Source: Nostoc calcicola FACHB-3891 (GTDB lineage: Bacteria; Cyanobacteriota; Cyanobacteriia; Cyanobacteriales; Nostocaceae). Taken from it: a stretch of DNA of 64,000 nucleotides. Location of the stretch: positions 16,714-80,713 of the forward strand of contig NZ_JACJRQ010000034.1 of NCBI RefSeq assembly GCF_014697355.1, read 5' to 3'. This document shows, in pieces, positions 17,704 through 26,429 of this stretch (within the stretch, counting starts at the first letter, position 1; the number at the start of each line of letters is the position of its first letter). A program made the position numbers and the translations under genes. Under the pieces are notes generated by a model, which had not been told where the DNA came from, did no database searches, and was given only the letters and a program-made list of their open reading frames with translations.

Positions 17704-18843
17704 TTGACAAACAAGCGGCAGCATACTTGGAAGTTAAACAGATATATCACTAAACAAGTTGACACTCGTACTGTTAAAACTTGGCAAGCTATAAGAAACT
17801 GGGGGTTTATATCTCTATTTTTGGTGGGAATAAGCTTAAGTGTAGTGATGAGTGCTTGTTCTTCGGCTAATGTTGATAAAACTGGTAATACTATTGCCAA
17901 TTCAGATCGTGATGTCAACCTAACGTTTGTTTCTTATTCAGTTACAAAGGCTGCATACGAGCAGATTATTCCGCAATTTAGAGAAAAATGGAAAAAAGAA
18001 CATAACCAAAATCTGACTTTTACCGAAAGTTATGATGGGTCTGGTTCTCAAACCTTAAATGTGATTGATGGTTTAGAGGCTGATGTGGTACACCTGTCAC
18101 TGGCCCTTGACGTTGACAAACTAGTTCAAACGGGTTTTATTCAACCGGGTTGGGAAAAAGAAGCACCCTTTAATGCAATTGTCACCCAATCCGTAGGTGC
18201 GATCGCCACTCGTGAGGGTAATCCCAAAAATATTAAAACATGGACAGATTTGACAAGACCAGGAGTGAGTGTACTGACAGCTAACCCAAAAACATCTGGT
18301 GGTGCGCGATGGAACTTCTTAAGTTTATGGGGTTATGTGACAAAAACTGGCCAGGATGAGAAGCAAGCATTAGATTTTACTTCCAAAGTTTATAAAAATG
18401 TACCTGTGCTGCCCAAAACTGCTCGTAATGTCAGCGAATTGTTCTTTAAACAAGGTCAAGGGGATGCTTTACTCAACTATGAAAATGAAATGATTTTATC
18501 AAAACAAAAAGGCGAAAAGTTTTCATATGTTGTCCCTGATGTCAATATATCTATTGAGAATCCAATTGCTGTAGTGGATAAGAACGTCGAGCAACACGGG
18601 ACTCGGAAAGTTGCAGAAGCATTTGTTCAATATCTCTATACCCCAGAGGTACAAAGAGAATTTGCCAAAATAGGATTTCGCCCTGTAAATACCAAAATTG
18701 CAAAAGAACTGAGTAGCAATTTTCCGAAAGTTAAAACTCTGTTTAAAGTTGAAGATTTAGGAGGATGGAAAAATATTCAACAGAGATTTTTTAATGAAGG
18801 TGCTATTTTTGACCAAATCCAAGCTCAAAACTCTTCAAAATAA
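17704..18843 (+). CDS. sbpA: Sulfate ABC transporter substrate-binding protein (SbpA-like)
   Basis: Periplasmic sulfate or thiosulfate binding protein of the Sbp/CysP family, 379 residues. Family segments are ESYDGSGSQ, ADVVHLSLALDVDKLV, GNPKNIKTWTDLTRPGVSV, NPKTSGGARWNFLSLWGY and LPKTARNVSELFF. The N-terminus is unusually long. About 34 basic residues precede a hydrophobic stretch ending in VMSACSS, a lipobox, so the mature protein is probably a lipoprotein. Translation most likely starts at TTG 17704, because a strong GAGGAGGG lies at the right distance. No permease or ATPase gene is adjacent, so it must use a transporter encoded elsewhere. Confidence 0.93.
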   Translation: MTNKRQHTWKLNRYITKQVDTRTVKTWQAIRNWGFISLFLVGISLSVVMSACSSANVDKTGNTIANSDRDVNLTFVSYSVTKAAYEQIIPQFREKWKKEHNQNLTFTESYDGSGSQTLNVIDGLEADVVHLSLALDVDKLVQTGFIQPGWEKEAPFNAIVTQSVGAIATREGNPKNIKTWTDLTRPGVSVLTANPKTSGGARWNFLSLWGYVTKTGQDEKQALDFTSKVYKNVPVLPKTARNVSELFFKQGQGDALLNYENEMILSKQKGEKFSYVVPDVNISIENPIAVVDKNVEQHGTRKVAEAFVQYLYTPEVQREFAKIGFRPVNTKIAKELSSNFPKVKTLFKVEDLGGWKNIQQRFFNEGAIFDQIQAQNSSK

Positions 18844-18889
18844 ATAGGTGAAAATTTTTGAAAATTTTACACCTACGTGATTAGAAATG

Positions 18890-18926
18890 TAGACCATAAG
18901 CCATATTAGAGAAAAGCTTATGGTCT
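18890..18926 (+). terminator. Hairpin after sulfate-binding gene
   Basis: Perfect 12-bp arms TAGACCATAAGC and GCTTATGGTCTA around a 13-nt loop lie 47 bp after the stop. There is no clear U-tract, so it may be a stabilising 3' hairpin rather than a classic terminator. Confidence 0.5.
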
Positions 18927-19028
18927 AGAATCTTAGATAAATATTCAAGCAAAAATTACTATTTAAAGAGCTTGAGTTTAACTAGATTAATTATCATGAA
19001 GAGAAAATTCATAATTGGAAGTAAAATT

Positions 19029-19289
19029 ATGCAACGGCCTAATCAACAAGAAACAGACAAATTTATTTCCCCTCGCAGTCGTTACTATGGTCAGGTTAAG
19101 CCAGAAAACTTAGTGTTTAATGCAAACTTACAAGAATTTGCTCAAAAATTAGTTATTATCACTAGTTTAGAAACCAATGGGAAGCTCTCCGCTAATGATG
19201 CTTATAAGCAGATTAAATTACTTTGGAAACAATTGAAGCGCAGTAAAAAACAACTCTTAAATAGTAACGATCCACCAGTATCATTATGA
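19029..19289 (+). CDS. DUF7219-like small conserved protein
   Basis: An 86-residue protein when started at ATG 19029 (MQRPNQQETDKFISPRSRYYG). A longer in-frame reading from 18972 adds 19 residues with no likeness to relatives. The core SRYYGQVKPENLVFNANL and the tail AYKQIKLLWKQLKRSKK match a small protein family widespread in cyanobacteria (DUF7219). Function is unknown. It is soluble, with a basic C-terminal helix. A terminator-like hairpin follows at 19311. Confidence 0.75.
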   Translation: MQRPNQQETDKFISPRSRYYGQVKPENLVFNANLQEFAQKLVIITSLETNGKLSANDAYKQIKLLWKQLKRSKKQLLNSNDPPVSL

Positions 19290-19310
19290 AATTACTCCCA
19301 TTAATTAAAA

Positions 19311-19332
19311 ACCCCTCTTGGTTAGGAGGGGT
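19311..19332 (+). terminator. Hairpin terminator
   Basis: ACCCCTC / GAGGGGT arms with an 8-nt loop lie just after the small DUF7219-like gene. AAAG follows rather than a long U-tract, so strength is uncertain. Confidence 0.5.
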
Positions 19333-19398
19333 AAAGTATTATTTAGTGTAATTAGAATTGACGCGCTTATCGCATCAAAATTGAATGCCTAGCAAATA

Positions 19399-20022
19399 TT
19401 AGTCAATGATTTGTGGACTAGGAACTTGGGCATCAATATCTGCCTGAGATAACGTAGGTAGCAACCAGTTACCTTCACCAGCTTTGAAAACTTTGGCAGG
19501 TGCAACATTCAATTCAATTGCACCAGTAGCTGGATTAGTTCTAGCAATAGACTGTGTACCATCGACAAACTTGACAGCAATGGGTTGGGTTAACTCTTGT
19601 ACTTCAGTATTGGGACTTACAACTAACTGAGTACCTGCGGGTAGGTAGATACCATCACAATCCCAATCATCATCTGTAATTTGCCCTGCTGCTAAGAAGT
19701 AAAGTTGAGTTGGAGATTTTTTCGGTTTATTAGCGTAGATACCCAAAGTTTTACCGGTTTGATTAAAGCACTGCGCTCGTTTTCTGGCCGTTTCCATCAC
19801 ATACTTCTGAGACTGCAATTGTGATAGTCGGGCTTGAAATTGCTCAGGTGTATAGCCAGCTTGTTCAGGATTATCTTTCACAGTTAAAAGTTGATTGAGT
19901 TCCTGAGTTACCTCAGCATAATCAGTTCCTTTGGTGAAATCTTTGCCTGCCCAAGAAGGTTGAGCAATTGTCAGATTCACAATAAACACGAGGGCAACAA
20001 GAATAATTTTGATGAACTGCAT
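19399..20022 (-). CDS. Secreted hypothetical protein
   Basis: I do not recognise this 207-residue protein. It has a clear signal peptide: MQFIK, then a hydrophobic run to about residue 20, and a likely cleavage after PSWA (about residue 25). The mature part has an alpha-helical start (EVTQELNQLLTVK, EQFQARLSQLQSQKY) and a beta-rich second half with two cysteines (AQCFNQTGK and DWDCDGIY) that could form a disulfide in the periplasm. No catalytic motif is visible. It is monocistronic and convergent with the small DUF7219-like gene. Confidence 0.75.
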   Translation of the reverse strand: MQFIKIILVALVFIVNLTIAQPSWAGKDFTKGTDYAEVTQELNQLLTVKDNPEQAGYTPEQFQARLSQLQSQKYVMETARKRAQCFNQTGKTLGIYANKPKKSPTQLYFLAAGQITDDDWDCDGIYLPAGTQLVVSPNTEVQELTQPIAVKFVDGTQSIARTNPATGAIELNVAPAKVFKAGEGNWLLPTLSQADIDAQVPSPQIID

Positions 20023-20402
20023 ATTTTTCTCCTTGGTTTGAGATTTTTACTAATCAGCTAATAAATTTCTTAGCTGGTTAACAGTTGAGTGAAAGAGTTA
20101 AAAAGCAAAATTATTGCCAAGCTAAGGAAGCTTTTTCAATGTTAACTTGCTATTGAATGAAGCGTGTAAATATAATATCTCCAATCCAATCGGTAAGCTG
20201 TATCTACTAGAAATGAAGTACAATAAGTCTAAATTTACTTTGCGAACTTCCTAATTCAAAGCAAATATTTTTTGTTGTCAAAAAACTTCAATAATCGCCT
20301 TGACTTAGCATCAGATATTCTAGCGTCTAACCTACAAATGGATCGATTCAAGTAAAATACAGCCTCTTATCTGCTAATCAAAAAAGTATTTACGGCTGAT
20401 TT
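20023..20402. other. AT-rich intergenic region, nothing recognised
   Basis: 380 bp between two leftward genes. No open frame, hairpin terminator or repeat stood out. Confidence 0.6.
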
Positions 20403-21062
20403 TTAGTGACAAGTCATTTTTTCAACAGCTTTGTTATTGTCTCCAACTGCTTGAGCAACTGTAAAAGATTTATTGCTGGGAGGTTGTTTAGTAAATTTGC
20501 TATTAGTTTGGATATGCAAGCCCGGTAATAGAGCCACTTTAGCTTCTTTATCCTCTTTCGGAGTATGTACTAAAGTGACTTTAAGCTCATTGATAATTTG
20601 TTGCTGCTCTTTGATAATTTGAGTTAATTCATTGAGCTTTTGAGAGTGTAACTCATCCAATTTCTGATGTAGTAATTCTATATTTTGACTAGCTTTAAGG
20701 TTGACTTGGTGGTCGATTTCGGCACTTCTGCGGTCAGTGTCAGACTGGCGATTCTGACTCATCAATACAATTGGCGCTGTGTAGGCTGAAGCAAATGAAA
20801 ACACTAAGTTGAGCATGATGAACGGTGACTCGTCCCAGTGTGGAACTCCTGGTGTCAAGTTCATTCCCACCCATCCCGCCAAAATGGTACTTTGGCAAAT
20901 CAGAAATTTCCAAGAGCCTACATGGTTTGCTAATTTATCAGCAAGCCGTTGTCCGTGCGTTAATTGCTCTATCGATGCGTTTGGAGCTTTCTGTGCAAGT
21001 TGAGTGTTTTGAAGTGCTTGTACATCAACGTTATTTGACAATATTTTTTCGCTTGTATTCAT
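20403..21062 (-). CDS. DUF1003 membrane protein with coiled-coil tail
   Basis: A 219-residue inner-membrane protein. The DUF1003 core spans about residues 35-125: HGQRLADKLANHVGSWKFL, a first membrane helix (about 52-70) and a second helix within MLNLVFSFASAYTAPIVLMSQ, followed by the diagnostic NRQSDTDRRSAEIDHQVNLK. A helical stretch (QNIELLHQKLDELHSQKLNE) follows and is likely a coiled coil. The last 50 residues are polar and low complexity. The function of DUF1003 is unknown. The gene is monocistronic. Confidence 0.88.
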   Translation of the reverse strand: MNTSEKILSNNVDVQALQNTQLAQKAPNASIEQLTHGQRLADKLANHVGSWKFLICQSTILAGWVGMNLTPGVPHWDESPFIMLNLVFSFASAYTAPIVLMSQNRQSDTDRRSAEIDHQVNLKASQNIELLHQKLDELHSQKLNELTQIIKEQQQIINELKVTLVHTPKEDKEAKVALLPGLHIQTNSKFTKQPPSNKSFTVAQAVGDNNKAVEKMTCH

Positions 21063-21468
21063 GCTGCACCTGTTTAGTTAATTCAGTATGTGTTTGGCTT
21101 AATACTTTAAAATTAAGCTTTCCCCCCGATAGAAGCAAATATTCTTTTTTTTTAAAACGATAAATAAAAATAATTGCTTGTGAGAATATTTGAAGCCAAG
21201 GGAGAATTTCAGCGATGTCTACGACGGGCTGCGCCTACGCAACTGGTAATGATTGCTCAAAATTACGCTCCAAACCCTCATTCGTTCGTCACCTGACCAG
21301 TAAATTGTTAAATAGCAATACATACTACGGTAATTCGATCGGAATACTGTATGATACTCTCAGTTCAACTCCCAGCACAGGAATGTTGCTATCAGAATGT
21401 TGGCAAAATTCCAAAGGAAACAGGCGAGTGTGAACACCACCCTACAGATCAAACTCTGGAGAACCTAA
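21063..21468. other. Promoter region of TauD-family gene
   Basis: 406 bp without a supported gene. A 72-codon rightward frame at 21215-21433 shows no recognisable protein character and starts inside repeat-like sequence. The stretch at 21330-21365 (TTCGATCGGAAT, TATGATAC) may contain the promoter. The SD for the next gene is probably the GGAG at about 21460. Confidence 0.5.
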
Positions 21469-22431
21469 ATGGGCTACAAACATATAGAAGTTAAACCAGT
21501 TGCTGGTTTCATCGGTGCCGAAATCAGTAGCGTAGACCTTTCCCGTCCTCTTTCTGACGAGCAAGTCCAAGAAATCCGTAAAGCGTTATTGAAATGGAAA
21601 GTTGTGTTCTTTCGTGGTCAGAACATCGATCATGCTGCCCAGGTTGAGTTCACATCTCGTTTCGGGGAAGTGACTTTCGCCCATCCCCTGGGAGAGCCTG
21701 AGCCAGTTCCGGGATTTCCACAGATTAAACCCGTAGATCGTAAGCTCTATGAGAAGCAGTACGGTTTTCGCACTGGTGGTCCTTGGCATACAGATGTAAC
21801 GGCAGCTATTAACCCACCAGCAGGGTCAATTTTACGCGCCGTTAATGTCCCCAGCTTCGGTGGTGACACCCAGTGGAGTAATCTTGTGGCAGCTTATGAG
21901 GGACTGTCAGCACCCATAAAGGCGCTAGCAGATACATTAAAAGCTGAACATCGCTTTAATGGGGGTGGACATCAGCCCCGCAATAGCAAGTTCGCCGATC
22001 GCATTGCTGTCAATCCCCTGGTTTCTATCCACCCAGTCGTCAGGGTTCATCCTGAGACTGGCGAACGTGCGTTGTTTGTGAACCCCGGCTTCACCTCGCA
22101 CATTATTGACGTGTCACCCCAAGAGAGCAAGCTGTTACTTGAGTTGTTCTTCAACCAAATCACCAAGCCTGCCTACACCACCCGTTTCCGTTGGAACAAT
22201 GGTGATATCGCGTTCTGGGATAACCGCGCCACTGTGCATTTAGCTCCTCAAGATTTAGATCGTTTGGATGTGGAGCGTGTCCTCTATCGCACCACCATTA
22301 CCGGCGATATTCCAGTTGGGGTTGATGGTTTCCGCTCCGAAGTGGTTCAAGGTGAGGTGTTCAACGCAGAAGTACCAACCGTCTTCAAGCAGAAAGCTGA
22401 GTCTAAGGAAGCGGAACCAGTGCTTTCGTAA
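21469..22431 (+). CDS. TauD/TfdA-family 2-oxoglutarate-dependent dioxygenase
   Basis: Non-heme Fe(II)/2-oxoglutarate dioxygenase of the taurine dioxygenase family, 320 residues, which typically releases sulfite from sulfonates or sulfate from alkyl sulfates. The iron triad is visible as His107 and Asp109 in PWHTDVT and His257 in DNRATVHLAP, and Arg273 in LYRTTITGD would hold 2-oxoglutarate. VVFFRGQNIDHAAQVEF and IHPVVRVHPETGERALFVN are typical of the AtsK/TauD group. It is followed by a broken paralogue and an SsuA-like binding protein, which together point to organosulfur use under sulfate limitation. The substrate is not determined. Confidence 0.95.
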   Translation: MGYKHIEVKPVAGFIGAEISSVDLSRPLSDEQVQEIRKALLKWKVVFFRGQNIDHAAQVEFTSRFGEVTFAHPLGEPEPVPGFPQIKPVDRKLYEKQYGFRTGGPWHTDVTAAINPPAGSILRAVNVPSFGGDTQWSNLVAAYEGLSAPIKALADTLKAEHRFNGGGHQPRNSKFADRIAVNPLVSIHPVVRVHPETGERALFVNPGFTSHIIDVSPQESKLLLELFFNQITKPAYTTRFRWNNGDIAFWDNRATVHLAPQDLDRLDVERVLYRTTITGDIPVGVDGFRSEVVQGEVFNAEVPTVFKQKAESKEAEPVLS

Positions 22432-22555
22432 AGCTGAGTTCTGTTAGCTTTTTTCAGGGCAGTGCTGAGTAAATCTGCTCTTTGTCGAGCAACTGCCCTC
22501 AAATCCAAGGGTGTGGGGTAATTGGTGGGGACTTGAACCCGCTATCAATTAGAGA

Positions 22556-22579
22556 CCACCAAATCTGAGATTTCGGTGG
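22556..22579. repeat. Hairpin of the CCACTGAAATC repeat family
   Basis: Arms CCACCAAATCT and AGATTTCGGTGG with a single-base loop and one bulge. It is related to the hairpin at 9627-9651, with the same flanking GGAGGCTTTGAC-type sequence. Confidence 0.6.
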
Positions 22580-22862
22580 AGGCTTTGACCCGTACCCCTC
22601 CGGGGAAGCAAGGCTGGGCGTAGCGTCTCGTAAAGAAGGTTGGTTTTCGAGCAGTGCATAAAAATACAATTTTTTCCCCCCACACCCTGCACCCTACACC
22701 CTCGTATATTTACAAATCCAAGGAGACCCGATCGTGACACTCACAGCAAGTCGGATTGAGATTACACCCACCAAAGCGGCTCTTGGTGCTGTTATTAGCG
22801 GAGTCGATGCCAGTCGTTCTGGTGAACCAGAGGTGATTCTGCAACTAAAGCAGGCATGGCGC

Positions 22863-22894
22863 GTAGACGCGAAGCGGCTTGTCGTAGACATCGC
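22863..22894. repeat. 32-bp repeat insertion inside TauD-family gene
   Basis: The inserted 32 bp contain GTAGACGCG and CGTAGACATCGC, words typical of small dispersed intergenic repeats of these genomes. Without it the gene reads TGG CGC CAC ATC CTC, coding W-R-H-I-L, as expected for the family. Confidence 0.75.
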
Positions 22895-23032
22895 CACATC
22901 CTCATCTTTAAAAACCAGACATTAACTGATGACCAGTTGTTAGCCTTTGCCAATTACTTTGGCGATATTCTTCAGCAGCCTGCTTACGTTCGCAAAGGAG
23001 AAACAGAAGAATACCTGCCACCCCTAGTAGTT

Positions 23033-23279
23033 CGCCAAGGAAACTTTGCGGGGTAAAGGGTAAGGGGTAAAGGGAAAAGGTTTTGATTCTTTCCCCCTTA
23101 CCCTTTACCCTTTTCCCAGTCCAAACCTAGCAATTTTGGGTTGGCAGACCACTAGTAGTTCGCCAAGTGAACTTAGCGGGGTAAAGGGGAAAGGGGAAAG
23201 GTTTTAAATCCCTTACCCTTTACCCCTTCCCCTTTCCCCAGCCCTCACCCAGCATTGTTGCCTTGCCAGACTACTAGTT
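23033..23279. repeat. Tandemly duplicated ~125-bp hairpin element inside TauD-family gene
   Basis: Two imperfect copies of about 125 bp, each with a GGGGTAAAGGG-type arm facing a CCCTTTACCCC-type arm. The word CTAGTAGTT stands before copy one (23024-23032) and between copies (23152-23160), and a variant CTACTAGTT (23271-23279) ends the insertion, like a duplicated target. Removal at these words restores the reading frame. Confidence 0.75.
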
Positions 23280-24037
23280 CTGACTCTGGCAAATGCCGCT
23301 GCTCAAGAGAGTTCAGTCAATATCCGACCGAACTATCAGGAACTTTTACCCCACATCGATCACTACTGGCTTCCTGTGCCATCTAGCGGTTCCTTCCTAT
23401 ACGCAGTAGAAGTACCTGAAAATGGCCCCGATACCTATTGGGTGAATTTGGCTCAGGCTTACGAAGAGTTAGATGATGCGACCAAAGAACAAATTGCTGG
23501 CTTGCAGATACGCTACTTTAACTTTTATGGCAGCAAGGATCGAGATGAGTATGGTGAGCCTAAATATGCAGCTGGTCGGGCAGTTGAACCCGGCGAACGA
23601 GTTGCGATTCATCCTCTGGTTCGCACTCACCCAGATACCGGCAAAAAAATCCTTTTCTTCAACGCTGCTAGCGATGTAGACATTCTGGATTATGACCATG
23701 CGGAAGGAGCAAAACTAATTGCGCGGTTGCAAGAGCATATTAAGCAACCCCGGTTTGCCTATCGGCATCAGTGGAGCAAGGGCGACCTGCTTTATTGGGA
23801 TAACCAGGCAACGGCTCACTACCGTCCTGAATTTGATGCCAATGCAACCCGTATTCTGAAACGGGTCAGCCTTCGAGGTAGCCGTCCATTCTAAAGTTCA
23901 GCTAGCTAACATTTGTAGATTATTTCAGATACAAAGCTTTTCTCCCTTTTCTCCCTTTTCTCTTAGGGAGAAAAGGTAGTACAACACTGCCTAAATTTTT
24001 GCCTAAAGATGTCAACATCAATATCAAATGACCAGTT

Positions 24038-25102
24038 ATGAGAAAAGTGCAAATTGGCAAATATTCGATATCCAGACGTGATTTACTCTACGCCTTCTAT
24101 GGATTAGTTTCTTTTACGACTTTAGCCAGTTGTGGTACAAACAAGGCCAGTATCGGCAATAGCAATGCTAGTAACACTAATATTAAAAGCAGTAGCAGCA
24201 CAAAGGTTGTTCGCCTTGGCTACCAAGTTTCAGGGGATCTAACTCATGAAAAAGGTGCGATCGAAAAACGTTTGGCTCCTCAAGGAATAGGTGTGAATTG
24301 GTATCAATTTGTGTCCGGTCCACCGCTCTTAGAAGCCTTAAATGTGGGTAGTATCGACATGGGGCCAACCGGTGAAACACCACCAATTTTTGCCCAGGCT
24401 GCTGGTACCAATTTGATCTATGTAGTTAACACCCCACCAGGTACTGGAGAAGGTTCTGCGATTATCGTGTTAAAGGATTCTGCTATCAAAACATTGGCAG
24501 ATATTAAAGGTAAAAAAGTTGCTTATTCTAGAGGTACAGCTCAGACCTTTTTTGTGGTAAAAGCTTTGGAACAGGTCGGGCTGACAATTAGTGATATTGA
24601 ATCAGTAAACTTACCTGTTGCAGATGGCAGAGCAGCATTTCTCAACAAGACCGTTGATGCTTTTGTAGAAGGCGATCCGAATCTGATTAAGCTCCAGCGC
24701 GAAGGTAGTATCCGTATTTTGCGAAACGCACAAGGAATTAATACACCAGGGGGTTATTACTTGGCTTCACGAGATTTTGCCACTAATAATGCTGACCTCC
24801 TAAAAGCAATTTTGTCAGAGTACTATCAGATTGGGCAGTGGGCAAATAAAAATAGGCGCGCAGCTGCCGAAATCCTTGCCCCAAAGGTCAAGACTGACGT
24901 GGATACTATGGAGTTAACGCTGACGAGAAGAAAGTATGACATGAGACCGATCACTGAGGAAGTGATTAACGCTCAACAAAAGGTTGCGGATCTTCTATAT
25001 CAACTGAAAGTCGTGCCGAAACTAGTCGATATTCGAGGAGCAACTCTAACCGCCCAACAGTATGCAGCGATTACACCGGATGTTATTAGGAATAAAGCTT
25101 AA
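24038..25102 (+). CDS. Aliphatic sulfonate ABC transporter substrate-binding protein (SsuA-like)
   Basis: Periplasmic lipoprotein of the SsuA/TauA/nitrate-sulfonate binding family, 354 residues. The N-terminus has SRRDLLYAF and then a hydrophobic stretch ending in TTLASCG, a lipobox with Cys32. Family features are VVRLGYQVSGDLTHEKG, EALNVGSIDMGPTGETPP, LADIKGKKVAYSRGTA and DAFVEGDPN. No permease or ATPase gene is adjacent. It follows the TauD-family pair, so it probably delivers the sulfonates or sulfate esters that those dioxygenases cleave, through a transporter encoded elsewhere. Confidence 0.93.
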   Translation: MRKVQIGKYSISRRDLLYAFYGLVSFTTLASCGTNKASIGNSNASNTNIKSSSSTKVVRLGYQVSGDLTHEKGAIEKRLAPQGIGVNWYQFVSGPPLLEALNVGSIDMGPTGETPPIFAQAAGTNLIYVVNTPPGTGEGSAIIVLKDSAIKTLADIKGKKVAYSRGTAQTFFVVKALEQVGLTISDIESVNLPVADGRAAFLNKTVDAFVEGDPNLIKLQREGSIRILRNAQGINTPGGYYLASRDFATNNADLLKAILSEYYQIGQWANKNRRAAAEILAPKVKTDVDTMELTLTRRKYDMRPITEEVINAQQKVADLLYQLKVVPKLVDIRGATLTAQQYAAITPDVIRNKA

Positions 25103-25260
25103 TTTTTGACAGGCTGGCTACAAAATAGAGAGCTGCTAGTTAAGGATAATTGTAGGTTGGCTTGAGAAATGAAACCCAACCTACGCAAAATCAAGCTTTT
25201 AGCTCTAAGTAAACGATATTAATTTTGAATTGAGTTTATTTAATAATGTATAAAACCCTT

Positions 25261-25291
25261 ACGCAACAGTAATTACAAATTACTGTTGCGT
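25261..25291. terminator. Bidirectional hairpin between convergent genes
   Basis: Perfect 14-bp arms ACGCAACAGTAATT and AATTACTGTTGCGT with loop ACA sit between the SsuA-like gene and the leftward RlmJ-like gene. On the minus strand the stem is followed by AAGGGTTTTAT. Confidence 0.75.
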
Positions 25292-25297
25292 TACTAG

Positions 25298-26167
25298 TTA
25301 TATTTCTATCTCAAATTCATCGAATATTAACTGTCCAGGATACTTGCCAAACATAGTAGAGTTTTGATAAATATTTGTAATTTCTAGCGCTATTTCTTTA
25401 AAATATTGCTGACTAATATTACTCAAGTTGCCAATAAGAATTCCACACCCTAATACTCCAGGATTTACATCTAAAATACTTTCATCAAGTAAAATTGACC
25501 TGAGTTCAATTCCTTGTAAGCGTGTTCTGCTACCTATGCCTGTCTGCTTTTGGAAGCCATTATGCAAATTTTCTCTTTCTTGAAAGGTGTTAAATCCATA
25601 CCAAAGCATTCCCATAATACCCTGTCTCATTGCTCTTACAAAAGCATCAAAATAAGAATTACCGTTGGCATTTTTTTCGTGAATTAAGTAAGGATCGACA
25701 TGAATAAAATCATGGGGGGTTAAATTTTCAATCATACTTATCAGTCCATTGATAGAATCTTCATTTCTACAATTAACCTGTTGAGCAATATTTAGCTTTT
25801 TGGCATACTCTGCTATTTCTTTTAAGCACGCTTGCTCAATATCAAAAAACACAAAATTTTTCGCCGTACCTTTTAATATATTTAATGCCAAAGCTGGTGA
25901 ACCCAGATATTTTGATAAGCCACTCTTTTTCTCAGATATACTGCTTAATACTCTCCAATAAGCAGATTGCTGAAGTAACTGAGATTTTTGAATATTTTTT
26001 TCTACATGGAGAATTCCGTATTGTTGTTCAAAAGAGGCTGTAAGTTGGTATTCTGGATAAGCAGAATTTGTTTCAATATAGTTAGCCGGTTGCTCGATAA
26101 TTAAAAATTCACACAAAGGAATATGCTTCCAGATATCTCCAATTCTTCCAAAATGCCTGTAGCTCAT
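25298..26167 (-). CDS. RlmJ-like methyltransferase (divergent)
   Basis: A 289-residue protein resembling RlmJ, the 23S rRNA adenine-2030 N6-methyltransferase. The N-terminus MSYRHFGRIGDIWKHIPLCE parallels the RlmJ pattern YRH-x-F-x-A-G-N-x-x-D-x-x-KH. Asp158-Pro159-Tyr160 in FIHVDPYLI stands where N6-adenine methyltransferases carry DPPY, and FVFFDIEQACL could be the SAM-binding acidic loop. The motif is DPY rather than DPPY and the N-terminal Gly/Asn signature is changed, so it may act on a different target. It is monocistronic. AT-rich codons and an isolated position would fit acquisition, but this is weak. Confidence 0.7.
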   Translation of the reverse strand: MSYRHFGRIGDIWKHIPLCEFLIIEQPANYIETNSAYPEYQLTASFEQQYGILHVEKNIQKSQLLQQSAYWRVLSSISEKKSGLSKYLGSPALALNILKGTAKNFVFFDIEQACLKEIAEYAKKLNIAQQVNCRNEDSINGLISMIENLTPHDFIHVDPYLIHEKNANGNSYFDAFVRAMRQGIMGMLWYGFNTFQERENLHNGFQKQTGIGSRTRLQGIELRSILLDESILDVNPGVLGCGILIGNLSNISQQYFKEIALEITNIYQNSTMFGKYPGQLIFDEFEIEI

Positions 26168-26429
26168 AATTGGCTAAATTTATTAGAATTATTATCTAAC
26201 TATATATTTTAGTAATTTGTTGCCCAAAATAGCTCCTGTTATGTTACTTTCCTTGGATAGAAAGATGTAACCCTTACCAGGTAAGAGCTTTAGTTTAAAA
26301 CAATGATTATATCTATAATATTAGAAAATAAACCCACAAATCTAATCTCAGTCTGAGTGTTAAAAATTGCCTTCGATTTTTGTTTTTTTACTGTAATGTG
26401 AGAAAAAGATTTGACTGAAAAACTGCTAT

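Larger units (their letters stand above)
22734..23894 (+). pseudogene. Second TauD-family dioxygenase, broken by two repeat insertions
   Basis: Three reading-frame pieces make one TauD-family protein. The N-terminus is MTLTASRIEITPTKAALGAV to LKQAW. The middle is ILIFKNQTLTDDQLLAFANY to EEYLPPLVV. The C-terminal half carries His-x-Asp in PHIDHYW, IHPLVRTHPDTGKK, DNQATAHYRPEF and RILKRVSLRG. A 32-bp insertion at 22863-22894 shifts the frame after the Trp codon, and 247 bp of duplicated repeat at 23033-23279 introduces a stop. Removing both leaves a single open frame of 293 codons with the iron and 2-oxoglutarate residues present, so the gene was probably functional until recently. Confidence 0.88.

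Noticed and set aside
21215..21433. 72-codon frame upstream of the TauD-family gene
   Set aside because: Starts in repeat-like sequence, no SD, composition unlike a protein.
22513..22560. Reverse-strand sequence resembling a tRNA T-arm (GGGTTCAAGTCCCC)
   Set aside because: No acceptor, D or anticodon arms can be folded around it; it belongs to the CCACTGAAATC-type hairpin repeat family also seen at 9600-9680.
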